A stretch of 35,858 nt of DNA. Origin: a virus. The translations under genes were made by a program, and so were the position numbers. The stretch is taken from the IMG/VR virus record IMGVR_UViG_3300031251_000069, positions 1-35,858 of that record, one strand, 5' to 3'. How positions within the stretch are numbered: the stretch's first letter is position 1; every line of letters starts with the position of its first letter. This document shows positions 25,859 through 32,322 of this stretch, in pieces. The notes beneath the pieces were generated by a model, which saw nothing but the letters and a program-made list of their open reading frames with translations, was not told the DNA's origin and made no database searches.

Positions 25859-27405
25859 TAGACCTTCTTAGCTATGGCTTTAGCTCTCATGTCTTGTAAG
25901 AAGTTAGTTTTTTCTTCATCTTGCCAATCTTGGGCAAAACTAATAGTTATCTTTCCGTTAGGTGATATTTCAATCTTTGGTTTAGTTAGATAGGGATAGT
26001 ACTCGTCATGTACTTTATCATGATTGGCAGGATTTGAGGAAAATGCTTCTACTGTCTGTGGGACAGATGACTTATCGTTGATCTTATCTTGAAGTTCTCT
26101 CAATTTTGCTTCTAACTCATCCATCTCTTTACCAACGGCTTGAGCAAGATGATTATGCTTGCCGACAACATCATGGACGACTTCCTCAAGCTTGTCAAAC
26201 AAGCCCATAATCCTAGCTTCAATCTGTTGAAGATCTACAGCCATGCCATTTCGCATGGTTTCACGTATAGACTCCATCTCTTCATATATATCACCGATAT
26301 TATGGCGCTTATACTCGTCTATCAAATGGTGCAAACCACCGTGAACCGCATCGTCATCTAGATCTTGGTCATCTAGCATATGCAGTTCTTTCTCGTCCTC
26401 TGGCATGTACCACTCAAATACACTCATGAGTGCAGCAGTGAGTTCAGGAAGAGACTTATTAGTGAATTGGTATACTGTCTTATGTCCGTCGTTGAGTCGT
26501 CCAGAGTATACGTCACTCATATGCTTTCTGATACTCATTGTGTATGTGTCGATCAATACATCCTTGAACTCTTCGTCCTGCATGCCTTCAACTACTTTAC
26601 GTAGAGTTCTGAACATGCCGTTTCCTACGAGTTTTAAAGCATCACCGTGAGTAACTTCAAATACGGCATCAGATTTCTGACGAATGATATTCTTCTCAAG
26701 TGTTTCAAGTGCAATCATCCCTTTAAGGGACTTACCAAATCTTTTAGATATGAAATCACTTATTGGCTTCTTACAGCATTTACGAAGTTCACTCCATGGA
26801 ATTTTATCCATCTCGTACCATTTCCAATCGGTCATGGATTCGCTGCCGTTATCACTCTTAGTATTTTTAGGCTTTCCGCGTACTATCTCGCCTAGAAAAA
26901 CTACGGTATTATTACCATTAGTTTTGCCTCTCCAGATCTCGGCTGTAATTCTTACAGGGCATCCAGTCTCTTCAGCTGCTTCTCTAGTTGCGCCTTGCTC
27001 AAAGCCTTCATCTTCGTGGCAGTGACCACCAGCGAACGCTAATCCGCCCTTGTTGTGGGTACCAAGTAGTATTCTGTTATGTTGATCCATAACTAGTACA
27101 GCTGCACAGTTGTTAGACTTATGATGTTTCTTCTCTAGATATTCTTCAAAAGACTTCTTGAGGTCCTTCTTAGACTTCTTTCTACTGATGCGATCTTCTT
27201 TTACCTTTTCTTTGGCCTTTTTATGGTGCTTCTCGCCCCATGTTCCGCCACGATCTTCACCACCATGCTCGGGTGCGTCTTTACCGGGATCGGTATACTT
27301 GGCTGCTACAGACTTTGGAGGACGTCCACGGGGTCCGTCCTTCACGTGTCCGTGAACGATAGCCATCATCATTCTATATTGTCTACGCGAGACGGCCTGG
27401 GGCAT
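25858..27405 (-). CDS. Nudix hydrolase domain fused to a structural-type protein, 515 aa
   Basis: Residues 98-215 form a Nudix domain with a perfect Nudix box: G127-x5-E133-x7-R141-E142-A-A-E145-E146-T-G148-C149. Enzymes of this family split nucleoside-diphosphate-X compounds; the substrate cannot be told here. Before it is a basic, conserved-looking N-terminus (SRRQYRMMMAIVHG, RGRPPKSVAAKYT) that I have seen at the start of phage head-region proteins. After it comes about 300 residues of helical sequence, with a coiled-coil stretch (IYEEMESIRETMRNG...AKLRELQDKIND), ending in a beta segment (KIEISPNGKITISFAQDW). A CAGGAG site precedes the ATG. Its place in the neck block suggests that it is part of, or packaged in, the head (inference). 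Confidence 0.75.
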   Translation of the reverse strand: MPQAVSRRQYRMMMAIVHGHVKDGPRGRPPKSVAAKYTDPGKDAPEHGGEDRGGTWGEKHHKKAKEKVKEDRISRKKSKKDLKKSFEEYLEKKHHKSNNCAAVLVMDQHNRILLGTHNKGGLAFAGGHCHEDEGFEQGATREAAEETGCPVRITAEIWRGKTNGNNTVVFLGEIVRGKPKNTKSDNGSESMTDWKWYEMDKIPWSELRKCCKKPISDFISKRFGKSLKGMIALETLEKNIIRQKSDAVFEVTHGDALKLVGNGMFRTLRKVVEGMQDEEFKDVLIDTYTMSIRKHMSDVYSGRLNDGHKTVYQFTNKSLPELTAALMSVFEWYMPEDEKELHMLDDQDLDDDAVHGGLHHLIDEYKRHNIGDIYEEMESIRETMRNGMAVDLQQIEARIMGLFDKLEEVVHDVVGKHNHLAQAVGKEMDELEAKLRELQDKINDKSSVPQTVEAFSSNPANHDKVHDEYYPYLTKPKIEISPNGKITISFAQDWQDEEKTNFLQDMRAKAIAKKV

Positions 27406-27452
27406 TTAAAAAGACTCCTGAATATCATTATAACTTAAGTTAAGAGTTAACA

Positions 27453-28262
27453 TTATGGTTTAACTAAGGTTTCGGCAGCTGATGGTAAGAAGTCACGACG
27501 AACCAACAATTGTTGAGGCAACCTACGGGCAACTTTCTGTCCATTTACTAGTTCTTGTGTGATTCTTAGCTCACGTAGGGTCTGAACAACTAAATAAACA
27601 GGGTGTGAATAGAATGACCATGTAAGAACCTCACCGTGCATAGTATGAGGATCATAGAACGGCTGTCTTCCGTCTACCCACACTATGTCTCCAGTAGTAT
27701 TAATGTTGAAATCCACTCCCTGCAGATAAATTTTCTCTACCTGACCGTTTTGTAGGATTGAGCTGACTCGATCTACCTTCTCAACAGGATATCTAAGTTG
27801 CTGAATATTACCAGGTCTTGGCTCATATTCTTTAAGTTCCCATAAGCGAACAGTAAAGTCGGGAATAGTAAGTTTGTCAAATGCGTTGAAGTCTGCTTCA
27901 GTTCCATCTGGGTATTCAGTTGGTAGAGTAACTACAGCAGTACCTATCTCCCATACGCCGTGAGCTTCAAATGTCTTTTGGATAGCGTTACCTGTGAACG
28001 TGCCCCAAATCTCTTTAGGATCATAGTGCTGGAAACCGTTGTTATCGCAGAAGATACAGTTGGGTTCATGAGCATTGCTATCAAGCGTTAAGATATTTGG
28101 GCATGGAGTTGCCTTCTCATGAACAAACCTAATTCCTCTGTTCTTGAGGAGATCGTCAAAGTTGGCACCCCTGATACTTGGATCTGGGTTATACATTGGC
28201 ATCTCACTCGGTGTGTTAGTCGGATAAGATGGATATATCTGTGTTGGTTTGTCTTCAGCCAT
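27453..28262 (-). CDS. Neck/head-completion candidate, 269 aa, first gene of the minus-strand block
   Basis: A mostly beta-rich soluble protein with C54, C69 and C72 (PNCIFCDN), which could hold a metal. Its core includes WGTFTGNAIQKTFEAHGVWE, LTIPDFTVRLWELKEYEPRP and VEKIYLQGVDFNINTTGDIV. The C-terminus is basic (ARRLPQQLLVRRDFLP). As the first gene before connector and sheath genes it is probably a neck protein, but the family is not recognised. A TAGGAG site lies about 12 bases before the ATG, with an extended -10 element further upstream. Confidence 0.6.
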   Translation of the reverse strand: MAEDKPTQIYPSYPTNTPSEMPMYNPDPSIRGANFDDLLKNRGIRFVHEKATPCPNILTLDSNAHEPNCIFCDNNGFQHYDPKEIWGTFTGNAIQKTFEAHGVWEIGTAVVTLPTEYPDGTEADFNAFDKLTIPDFTVRLWELKEYEPRPGNIQQLRYPVEKVDRVSSILQNGQVEKIYLQGVDFNINTTGDIVWVDGRQPFYDPHTMHGEVLTWSFYSHPVYLVVQTLRELRITQELVNGQKVARRLPQQLLVRRDFLPSAAETLVKP

Positions 28263-28286
28263 GCGGCGACTCTGCTCCTACGTTTA

Positions 28287-28295
28287 ATTATACCA
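28287..28295 (-). promoter_or_regulatory. Extended -10 promoter for the structural block
   Basis: The minus strand reads TGGTATAAT here, a TGn-TATAAT extended -10 element, 25 bases before the first structural gene. No good -35 element is seen, as is common for extended -10 promoters. It lies in the divergent gap with the plus-strand gene at 28332. Confidence 0.65.
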
Positions 28296-28331
28296 TCAAC
28301 AAACATCAACTAATGCATCTGTACAATAGAG

Positions 28332-28595
28332 ATGGGATCCGATTCTATGGACAGTATTAAAATCTTAGAACGTATAGTCGCAGAAGAAGGTAATTGCTGC
28401 TGGGCAACCCAATCAGTTTGCAAACAGTGCCCATTGGGCAGTTTGATTAGGTCTGACAATGGCGGACTCATGAGTTGTGTAGAAGCACTTAACATAGATG
28501 GACTAAGTGAAGAAGAGGCAGATATAAAGTATAAAGAAGCCGCTATCAGTAAACTTGCCGACATGGTCCTAAATAAGATTATTGAGGCCGACTGA
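28332..28595 (+). CDS. Four-Cys small protein 1, 87 aa
   Basis: An acidic helical protein with ILERIVAEEGNCCW and a cysteine cluster (C-x-x-C-P in VCKQCPLG, then a later Cys in LMSC). The next gene has the same plan (ILEEIV...G-x-C...C-x-x-CPF...C), so they are tandem paralogs. The cysteines could bind zinc or an iron-sulfur cluster; the function is unknown. The start may be ATG 28332 or ATG 28347 (MDSIKILERI, better aligned with the paralog). It ends in a TGATG overlap with the next gene. Confidence 0.65.
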   Translation: MGSDSMDSIKILERIVAEEGNCCWATQSVCKQCPLGSLIRSDNGGLMSCVEALNIDGLSEEEADIKYKEAAISKLADMVLNKIIEAD

Positions 28596-28846
28596 TGGCA
28601 CTCACTACTCTAGATAAAGACATATTAGAAGAGATCGTTACAACTGACGGGCATTGTATGAGTTCAAAGAGATGTGAGAAGTGTCCCTTTCGTGCTATAT
28701 GTCTTCCAGAGTTTTTAAACCCGATCCCACCAAGTCGGGAACAACGACTTAAGATGGCTCAAGATGTTCTCGCTCATCACTATCTCATCGACGATGAAAT
28801 AGAAGTAGAAGACATAAGGAAAGATTTCTTATGGGACAAAAAATAA
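28595..28846 (+). CDS. Four-Cys small protein 2, 83 aa
   Basis: Paralog of the preceding gene. It has DILEEIVTTDGHCMSSKRCE followed by KCPFRAICLP, giving four cysteines in a C-x5-C-x2-C-x5-C pattern. The C-terminal half is helical and acidic. The start overlaps the stop of the first paralog, so the two are translated together. A metal- or cluster-binding regulator is possible; nothing more can be said from the sequence. Confidence 0.7.
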   Translation: MALTTLDKDILEEIVTTDGHCMSSKRCEKCPFRAICLPEFLNPIPPSREQRLKMAQDVLAHHYLIDDEIEVEDIRKDFLWDKK

Positions 28847-28989
28847 GTCTAATCATTATAGATAAGCAGCTGCAAGATCAAGCAAGAATGAACCTATACA
28901 TGTTCATGCTAAAACTTCTTCATCCTAATGATCCCCGCATCAAGGTCTTCGCTATCGTTCCCCAGCCCCTTAGCTCCAAACAGTGTTAA
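28831..28989 (+). CDS. LLxKL-family mini-protein B candidate, 52 aa
   Basis: A 52-codon frame starts with ATG at 28831, inside the last 16 bases of the previous gene, with AAGGAAAG 7 bases before it. It contains MNLYMFMLKLLHPNDPRIKV, a weaker match to the motif family (Leu in place of the usual Gly/Lys). The short Ile-rich N-terminus (KISLIIIDKQ) differs from the others. The ribosome binding site and the overlap support real translation. Confidence 0.55.
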   Translation: MGQKISLIIIDKQLQDQARMNLYMFMLKLLHPNDPRIKVFAIVPQPLSSKQC

Positions 28990-29034
28990 AATAGAAGTAC
29001 AGTCACGCTCAGTGATTGCAGTAGAGGAGGATGT

Positions 29035-29277
29035 ATGTTAAACTTAGTTCTAACCATAGTTACCTCTGCTGTTCTACACACCCTCAGCATCAAAGGAAGT
29101 CATATGGAAAACCGTATCGACCAGATCGACGTTAAGAAAGACCACAAGGAGTTAATCGCTCTTTTCTATCGTATTGAACTGAGCACCTTTGTCCAGATTC
29201 TTCTATATCAACACTCCCAGCAGGGTGGAGCTACTAAAGAACTATGTTCTACTCAAAACTCACCGCAGATCAAGTAG
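29035..29277 (+). CDS. LLxKL-family mini-protein C candidate, 80 aa
   Basis: ATG 29035 has a strong GAGGAGG site. An alternative ATG at 29104 (MENRIDQ) has AAGGAAG. If the first start is right, the N-terminus (MLNLVLTIVTSAVLHTL) is a hydrophobic helix that could insert in the membrane. The middle has KELIALFYRIELSTFVQIL, a divergent form of the shared motif. The last 34 bases overlap the next gene. Function unknown. Confidence 0.55.
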   Translation: MLNLVLTIVTSAVLHTLSIKGSHMENRIDQIDVKKDHKELIALFYRIELSTFVQILLYQHSQQGGATKELCSTQNSPQIK

Positions 29278-29528
29278 CTGTTACCTACACATTATTTAGG
29301 TTTCTAGAGAGACTGAGAGTTATCGGTCATCTCCGGGCTCACACTGAGCAGGCTGAAGTAGACGGTGGCGACATCTTTGGAGACTACGAACTTCATGATT
29401 TTACTGGAGCCAACTACTCCATCGTAAAAGATGAGTATACTTCTAAGAAGGGATATATAGATGCAATCATTGCGCTCGAAAGAATTTTCGGCAGAATCAC
29501 AGTACAACAGCTCCGCGGCACTGATTAA
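29244..29528 (+). CDS. LLxKL-family mini-protein D, 94 aa
   Basis: Contains YTLFRFLERLRVIGHLRAH, a version of the LLxxLxKL-G/K-I/V motif near the N-terminus, then an acidic stretch (AEVDGGDIFGDYELHDF) and a helical C-terminus (YIDAIIALERIFGRITV). It overlaps the genes on both sides (34 and 68 bases), as do many members of this set. Confidence 0.6.
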   Translation: MFYSKLTADQVAVTYTLFRFLERLRVIGHLRAHTEQAEVDGGDIFGDYELHDFTGANYSIVKDEYTSKKGYIDAIIALERIFGRITVQQLRGTD

Positions 29529-29697
29529 TCTTTTATATAAGCTAAAGGTTATGAGTGGAAACAAGCATTTAGCTCATCATCTTTTGATAAGACATCGAGC
29601 ACTTCAATTATTGAAAGCGCTAGAAGAAGATTTGTATACAAATACAGGCTTTGACGATTTTATCGGTTTGAGCAACCAAGTGGATCCTACTTCTTAA
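29461..29697 (+). CDS. LLxKL-family mini-protein E, 78 aa or slightly shorter
   Basis: Contains AALINLLYKLKVMSGNK, a good match to the shared motif, then a helical basic part (HLLIRHRALQLLKALEEDLY). ATG 29461 gives a 68-base overlap with the previous gene; a later non-ATG start before the motif is also possible. The gene ends 11 bases into the convergent minus-strand gene. Confidence 0.6.
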   Translation: MQSLRSKEFSAESQYNSSAALINLLYKLKVMSGNKHLAHHLLIRHRALQLLKALEEDLYTNTGFDDFIGLSNQVDPTS

Positions 29698-29902
29698 AGG
29701 CCTTCTGATATTCCTTAAGTGATGTTGGATTCATATAGATTTTAGTCGGCGTTCCGAAATTATTCTGCGCTATCATCAACATGTCAAATAAATCTTGCTC
29801 AGATAGGCCAGCAAAAATGTCGGCACTCTTGATACCCAGCTTCCGTAGGAGATTTTTTAGATTCCCTGTGGCTCGCTCTTTGTTGACACCTGTGATGTTC
29901 AT
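29687..29902 (-). CDS. LLxKLG-family mini-protein F, 71 aa
   Basis: Has NLKNLLRKLGIKSADIFAGL, a canonical form of the motif, at residues 14-33, followed by a helical region (LFDMLMIAQNNFG) and a basic end (SLKEYQKAFKK). The ATG overlaps the stop of the upstream 83-aa gene (ATGA), so they are co-translated. It converges on mini-gene E. Confidence 0.7.
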   Translation of the reverse strand: MNITGVNKERATGNLKNLLRKLGIKSADIFAGLSEQDLFDMLMIAQNNFGTPTKIYMNPTSLKEYQKAFKK

Positions 29903-30150
29903 CTTCTCAATCTCTCTACGCTTCGCTTAGTTGCCTTGACAAATCTATTTCCTGTTGATTCAATGACAGATGTACTGTCGATATTGCAACGCTGCCCATC
30001 TACGCCTACTGCACCTACAATAGGTGCATTGGAACCTGATAAACCACTCAGCGAGACATTGTACTGGCCCCTGATGGGAGATCCAGCACGATTCCAATGC
30101 TTGTTTCCCCAGGGATCGTGAAAACGCCTACTCCATCTAGATATCTTCAT
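29899..30150 (-). CDS. Small basic Gly/Ser-rich protein, 83 aa
   Basis: A basic protein with RWSRRFHDPWGNKHWNRAG, a Gly/Ser/Val-rich middle (LSGLSGSNAPIVGAVGVDG) and a basic C-terminus (KATKRSVERLRR). It lacks the LLxKL motif. It overlaps mini-gene F by an ATGA, the main reason for accepting it. A TATAGT/TATAAC-like -10 lies just upstream with almost no leader and no Shine-Dalgarno, suggesting a leaderless message. Confidence 0.5.
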   Translation of the reverse strand: MKISRWSRRFHDPWGNKHWNRAGSPIRGQYNVSLSGLSGSNAPIVGAVGVDGQRCNIDSTSVIESTGNRFVKATKRSVERLRR

Positions 30151-30240
30151 GTAGTCGTTATACTATAAAATCAACCCGCCACCCCCACCCCTAAGTTGAA
30201 CCATAGTTAACTACTAAGTCCAGTTCAGTGCACAGAGTGC

Positions 30241-30441
30241 TTAATCGAAGGTGGATCCATAAAACCATTCCCTGTACTCCTTACTGTATCCGCGCGAGCA
30301 CGGATAAGGTTTTCCCTCGTACATGATAGAGGGGTAAAGTTCAAGCTTAACAAGAAGCACCAGCAGCTTGTACCGCACGATGCTGTTGCACCTAAAATAA
30401 CTGTCATCCATTATTGTTCTACCGCTCATAAAATGCTCCAA
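30241..30441 (-). CDS. LLxKL-family mini-protein G, 62-66 aa
   Basis: Contains RYKLLVLLVKLELYPSIMYE, a clear motif match, then an aromatic-rich tail (SKEYREWFYGSTFD). ATG 30429 (MSGRTIM) has a GGAG site 6 bases away and is the better start; ATG 30441 is the alternative. It overlaps the end of mini-gene H. Confidence 0.65.
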   Translation of the reverse strand: MEHFMSGRTIMDDSYFRCNSIVRYKLLVLLVKLELYPSIMYEGKPYPCSRGYSKEYREWFYGSTFD

Positions 30442-30637
30442 TCTTTGCTATCCCGCTCCGTACCACCGTATACATGCTGCAATCCTCGCTGCTGATATCT
30501 ATAAACGCATCACCCTCGCTGAGTGTGATAGGTTCCGGTATGCGCACCTTTAGTTTAGTGAGAAGTGCTAGTAGACAAGCTATCTTTAAATTTACAGGTG
30601 GCCTCCAACGTAAATGCTTTATTAATATTGTCACCAC
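30419..30637 (-). CDS. LLxKL-family mini-protein H, 72 aa
   Basis: Contains IACLLALLTKLKVRIPEPIT, a clear motif match near residue 20, followed by a beta-like part (GDAFIDISSEDCSMYTVVRS). It overlaps mini-gene I by 7 bases and mini-gene G by 11 to 23 bases. The N-terminus is basic (IKHLRWRPP). Confidence 0.65.
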   Translation of the reverse strand: MVTILIKHLRWRPPVNLKIACLLALLTKLKVRIPEPITLSEGDAFIDISSEDCSMYTVVRSGIAKIGAFYER

Positions 30638-30840
30638 GCCCCCATGTATGTACCTACCGGCAAATCTCTTCGCGCGGACTTGACGTCGAGTTTAGCAAGC
30701 AAAAGACAGAGTTTCAGATATTGGGTATTGCGGGTCTTCGCCTCGGGCCACAGCAAGGCGCGGAGCAGGCGTTTGCGTAGATGTTTGTCAGTCTCGTCGG
30801 GACCTCGCGCGATACCAAGGCATGATGCTATGTGGTCCAT
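30631..30840 (-). CDS. LLxKL-family mini-protein I, 69 aa
   Basis: The C-terminal third contains YLKLCLLLAKLDVKSARRDL, matching the motif. The N-terminal part is basic and helical (DKHLRKRLLRALLWPEAKTR). The ATG follows the stop of mini-gene J by 2 bases, and the end overlaps mini-gene H by 7 bases. Local G+C is higher here than in the structural block. Confidence 0.6.
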   Translation of the reverse strand: MDHIASCLGIARGPDETDKHLRKRLLRALLWPEAKTRNTQYLKLCLLLAKLDVKSARRDLPVGTYMGAW

Positions 30841-30842
30841 GT

Positions 30843-31043
30843 TCAGGTCCCGCTTCCATGTAAAAGCTTGTGAAGTAGTTCAAAAAGGGGAGCGTGATAG
30901 TCGTGTTGGCGTCGATTGTACAGCCAGGGAGCTGGGCAGGAGCAGGAAGGTGTATCAACATACCCGGTTATGTTAGCTGTGTAGTTGAGAGGGTGTCCGT
31001 TTAGCTTGATTGTAGCTTTGGCACCTGTGAGGGGTTTGGTCAT
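30843..31043 (-). CDS. Hybrid mini-protein J: tail-tube-like N-terminal segment plus LLxKL-like end, 66 aa
   Basis: Residues 4-28 (PLTGAKATIKLNGHPLNYTA, then NITGY) align with the conserved start of the three tube-like proteins (FITGANARISVGGKTFAYAA; FVTGDKLRIILDGKTIAFAT; FMSGARCTLKINNQLVGFAF). The last residues (APLFELLHKLLHGSGT) resemble the shared mini-protein motif. The start overlaps the stop of mini-gene K (TAATG). It may be a fusion or the trimmed remnant of a fourth tube gene. A different frame past residue 35 (from about 30945) also reads sensibly (TIDANTTITLPFLNYF), so an old frameshift is possible. Confidence 0.55.
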   Translation of the reverse strand: MTKPLTGAKATIKLNGHPLNYTANITGYVDTPSCSCPAPWLYNRRQHDYHAPLFELLHKLLHGSGT

Positions 31044-31213
31044 TAGTAGACTCCAGGAGTGTATACGGCGGTAGGGTGGTGGTGGTCGTGAGCGGAGCGA
31101 ACGCCAAGCTTGCGAAGCATGGACATAAGGCCATTGTAGCTGTTGCGCTGGTGTAGCCTCTTGATGTCCTTGTAATGTGGACCATGTATTGGGAAGTATA
31201 CTGCGATCGCCAT
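31043..31213 (-). CDS. LLxKLG-family mini-protein K, 56 aa
   Basis: A 56-codon frame with NGLMSMLRKLGVRSAHDHHH, a canonical motif match, and an end in VYTPGVY. It is the first gene of the minus-strand run K-J-I-H-G, whose members overlap or nearly touch. The stop TAA overlaps the next ATG. A TATAAT lies 12 bases upstream of the ATG, with no Shine-Dalgarno between, so the message may be leaderless. Confidence 0.7.
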   Translation of the reverse strand: MAIAVYFPIHGPHYKDIKRLHQRNSYNGLMSMLRKLGVRSAHDHHHPTAVYTPGVY

Positions 31214-31225
31214 AATATTTTATAT

Positions 31226-31231
31226 ATTATA
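31226..31231 (-). promoter_or_regulatory. -10 element (TATAAT) for the K-J-I-H-G run
   Basis: The minus strand reads TATAAT here, followed by an AT-only stretch to the ATG at 31213. No convincing -35 is seen. Confidence 0.45.
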
Positions 31232-31257
31232 CGAAAAGATGTACCGGTATCTTGTGT

Positions 31258-31415
31258 TTACCTATTAGGCACATGGTGGTGGGCCCTTGTTTATAGGGAA
31301 ATAGGTAATATACACAAAGTTTTCGCCGTGAGTACCCGTCCCGACTCAAGGGATCCCTTGTAAGGCAAGGCCAGCGGGCCCTGTTTCAGCACGATGCACC
31401 TTACAAACCTGAAAC
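31258..31415 (+). ncRNA. Structured leader upstream of the collagen-like lipoprotein gene
   Basis: Several exact pairings occur in this 158-base stretch. TTACCTATT (31258-31266) pairs with AATAGGTAA (31300-31308). CAAGGGATCCCTTG (31347-31360) is a 14-bp palindrome. TTGTAAGG (31358-31365) pairs with CCTTACAA (31399-31406), and GTTTCAG (31383-31389) with CTGAAAC (31409-31415). The last two cross, so they are either alternatives or a pseudoknot. A leader that can switch structure, or a separate small RNA, would explain this. It ends 25 bases before the ATG, upstream of an AAGGAG site. Confidence 0.5.
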
Positions 31416-31440
31416 TATAAACGATCATAAGGAGATACGT

Positions 31441-32034
31441 ATGAGAGTATACTTTGAGTCTGATAAGGTGAACGATCGGTTTGATGTGGCGAAGTTGGGA
31501 CTAGTAGGCATCGGCCTGATTCTAGCAATGAGCATGTCTGCGTGTGGAACTGTCATAGGTCCTGCTGGTCCTAAGGGAGACACGGGAGCAACCGGATCTG
31601 CTGGTGCTGCTGGATCTAACGGTACTAACGGGATAGATGCATCGTGCTCTGTTAGTGCCGTGCTTCCTAACCTGATAGCACCTGCTGGTGGGAGTTTGAT
31701 TGCGTGCTCTGATGGGACACATAGTCTGGTATTGAATGGATCTAACGGTATCAATGGAACGAACGGAGTTAACGGAGTTAACGGAGTTAACGGAACTAAT
31801 GGTACGAACGGATCTAACGGTACGGTAGTGACGGCGATACAGTTCTGCAGTGGTGTTGTGGGATCATATCCATCCACCTTCCCGGAGATAGGGTTCTGCA
31901 TAAACGATGAGATATATGCCGTGTACAGTGCCAACGGTGGGTTCTTGACGAAGGTATTGCCTGGGACTTGGAGTTCTGATGGCATCAATGCATCGTGCAC
32001 CTTCACAGTTGGTCCTCACTGCCAAGTGAACTAA
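31441..32034 (+). CDS. Collagen-like lipoprotein, 197 aa
   Basis: Residues 18-35 are a signal peptide (LGLVGIGLILAMSMSAC) with a lipobox-like end and Cys35 as the likely lipidated residue. Two collagen-like Gly-x-y runs follow (about 40-65, including GPAGPKGDTGATG; about 100-128, with NGV/NGT/NGS triplets). Between and after them are Cys-containing globular parts (six Cys after residue 60). The protein should sit at the cell surface or in the periplasm of the infected cell. Phage lipoproteins of this kind often change the host surface or block superinfection (inference). An AAGGAG site lies 7 bases before the ATG. The GTTAACGGA-type DNA repeats encode the second run and may vary in copy number. 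Confidence 0.8.
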   Translation: MRVYFESDKVNDRFDVAKLGLVGIGLILAMSMSACGTVIGPAGPKGDTGATGSAGAAGSNGTNGIDASCSVSAVLPNLIAPAGGSLIACSDGTHSLVLNGSNGINGTNGVNGVNGVNGTNGTNGSNGTVVTAIQFCSGVVGSYPSTFPEIGFCINDEIYAVYSANGGFLTKVLPGTWSSDGINASCTFTVGPHCQVN

Positions 32035-32083
32035 GTTGCCTCCTCGGTGTATATCGCCTGGCCATGGATTGGCTGGGCATACA

Positions 32084-32099
32084 CTGACACTGCTACGCC
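32084..32099. repeat. 16-bp intergenic element, copy 1
   Basis: CTGACACTGCTACGCC, identical in four copies. Here it lies after the collagen-like gene and is followed 16 bases later by CCCGACTCGATA (32116-32127). Confidence 0.8.
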
Positions 32100-32148
32100 C
32101 AGGTAGGGTACTACTCCCGACTCGATACATAGTTATAAGGAGAACGAT

Positions 32149-32313
32149 ATGCCGAAACAAAAGTTGCTTGACCAGATCAATGAACAGATTTGGGACGAGA
32201 ACCTGAGTCTATCAGAAGTTGTGAACATGTTGGAAGGATATCTTGAGAAGTTAGACGACACAGTTCTGACTCAAATCCTAGAAGAGTCAAAGAGATTAGA
32301 ACGCAACTCATAA
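32149..32313 (+). CDS. Small acidic helical protein, 54 aa
   Basis: A 54-codon frame with a good AAGGAG site 8 bases before the ATG. It is strongly helical and acidic (LLDQINEQIWDENLSLSEVV, YLEKLDDTVLTQILEESKRL). It begins a small operon: the next gene starts 9 bases after its stop, with another AAGGAG. Function unknown; the length and helix pattern would fit a small binding protein. Confidence 0.65.
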   Translation: MPKQKLLDQINEQIWDENLSLSEVVNMLEGYLEKLDDTVLTQILEESKRLERNS

Positions 32314-32322
32314 GGAGAGAAT

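Noticed and set aside
1-28262. Transposase or insertion sequence in the structural block
   Set aside because: No transposase motif or terminal inverted repeats were seen; the only mobile-type gene is the homing-endonuclease-like one.
30795-30945. Second reading of the end of mini-gene J in another minus frame (TIDANTTITLPFLNYF)
   Set aside because: It reads like protein but has no start of its own, and the upstream half lies in J's frame. Kept only as a hint of an old frameshift.
30644-30976. 110-codon plus-strand frame
   Set aside because: It runs antisense to mini-genes I and J, which carry the family motif and overlap their neighbours.
31175-31363. 62-codon plus-strand frame rich in Trp/Tyr
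   Set aside because: It crosses the start of mini-gene K and the structured leader, with no ribosome binding site.
31425-32006. 193-codon minus-strand frame antisense to the collagen-like gene
   Set aside because: Its Pro/Leu/Thr repeats are the reverse reading of Gly-Asn triplets. The plus-strand gene has a signal peptide, lipobox and ribosome binding site.
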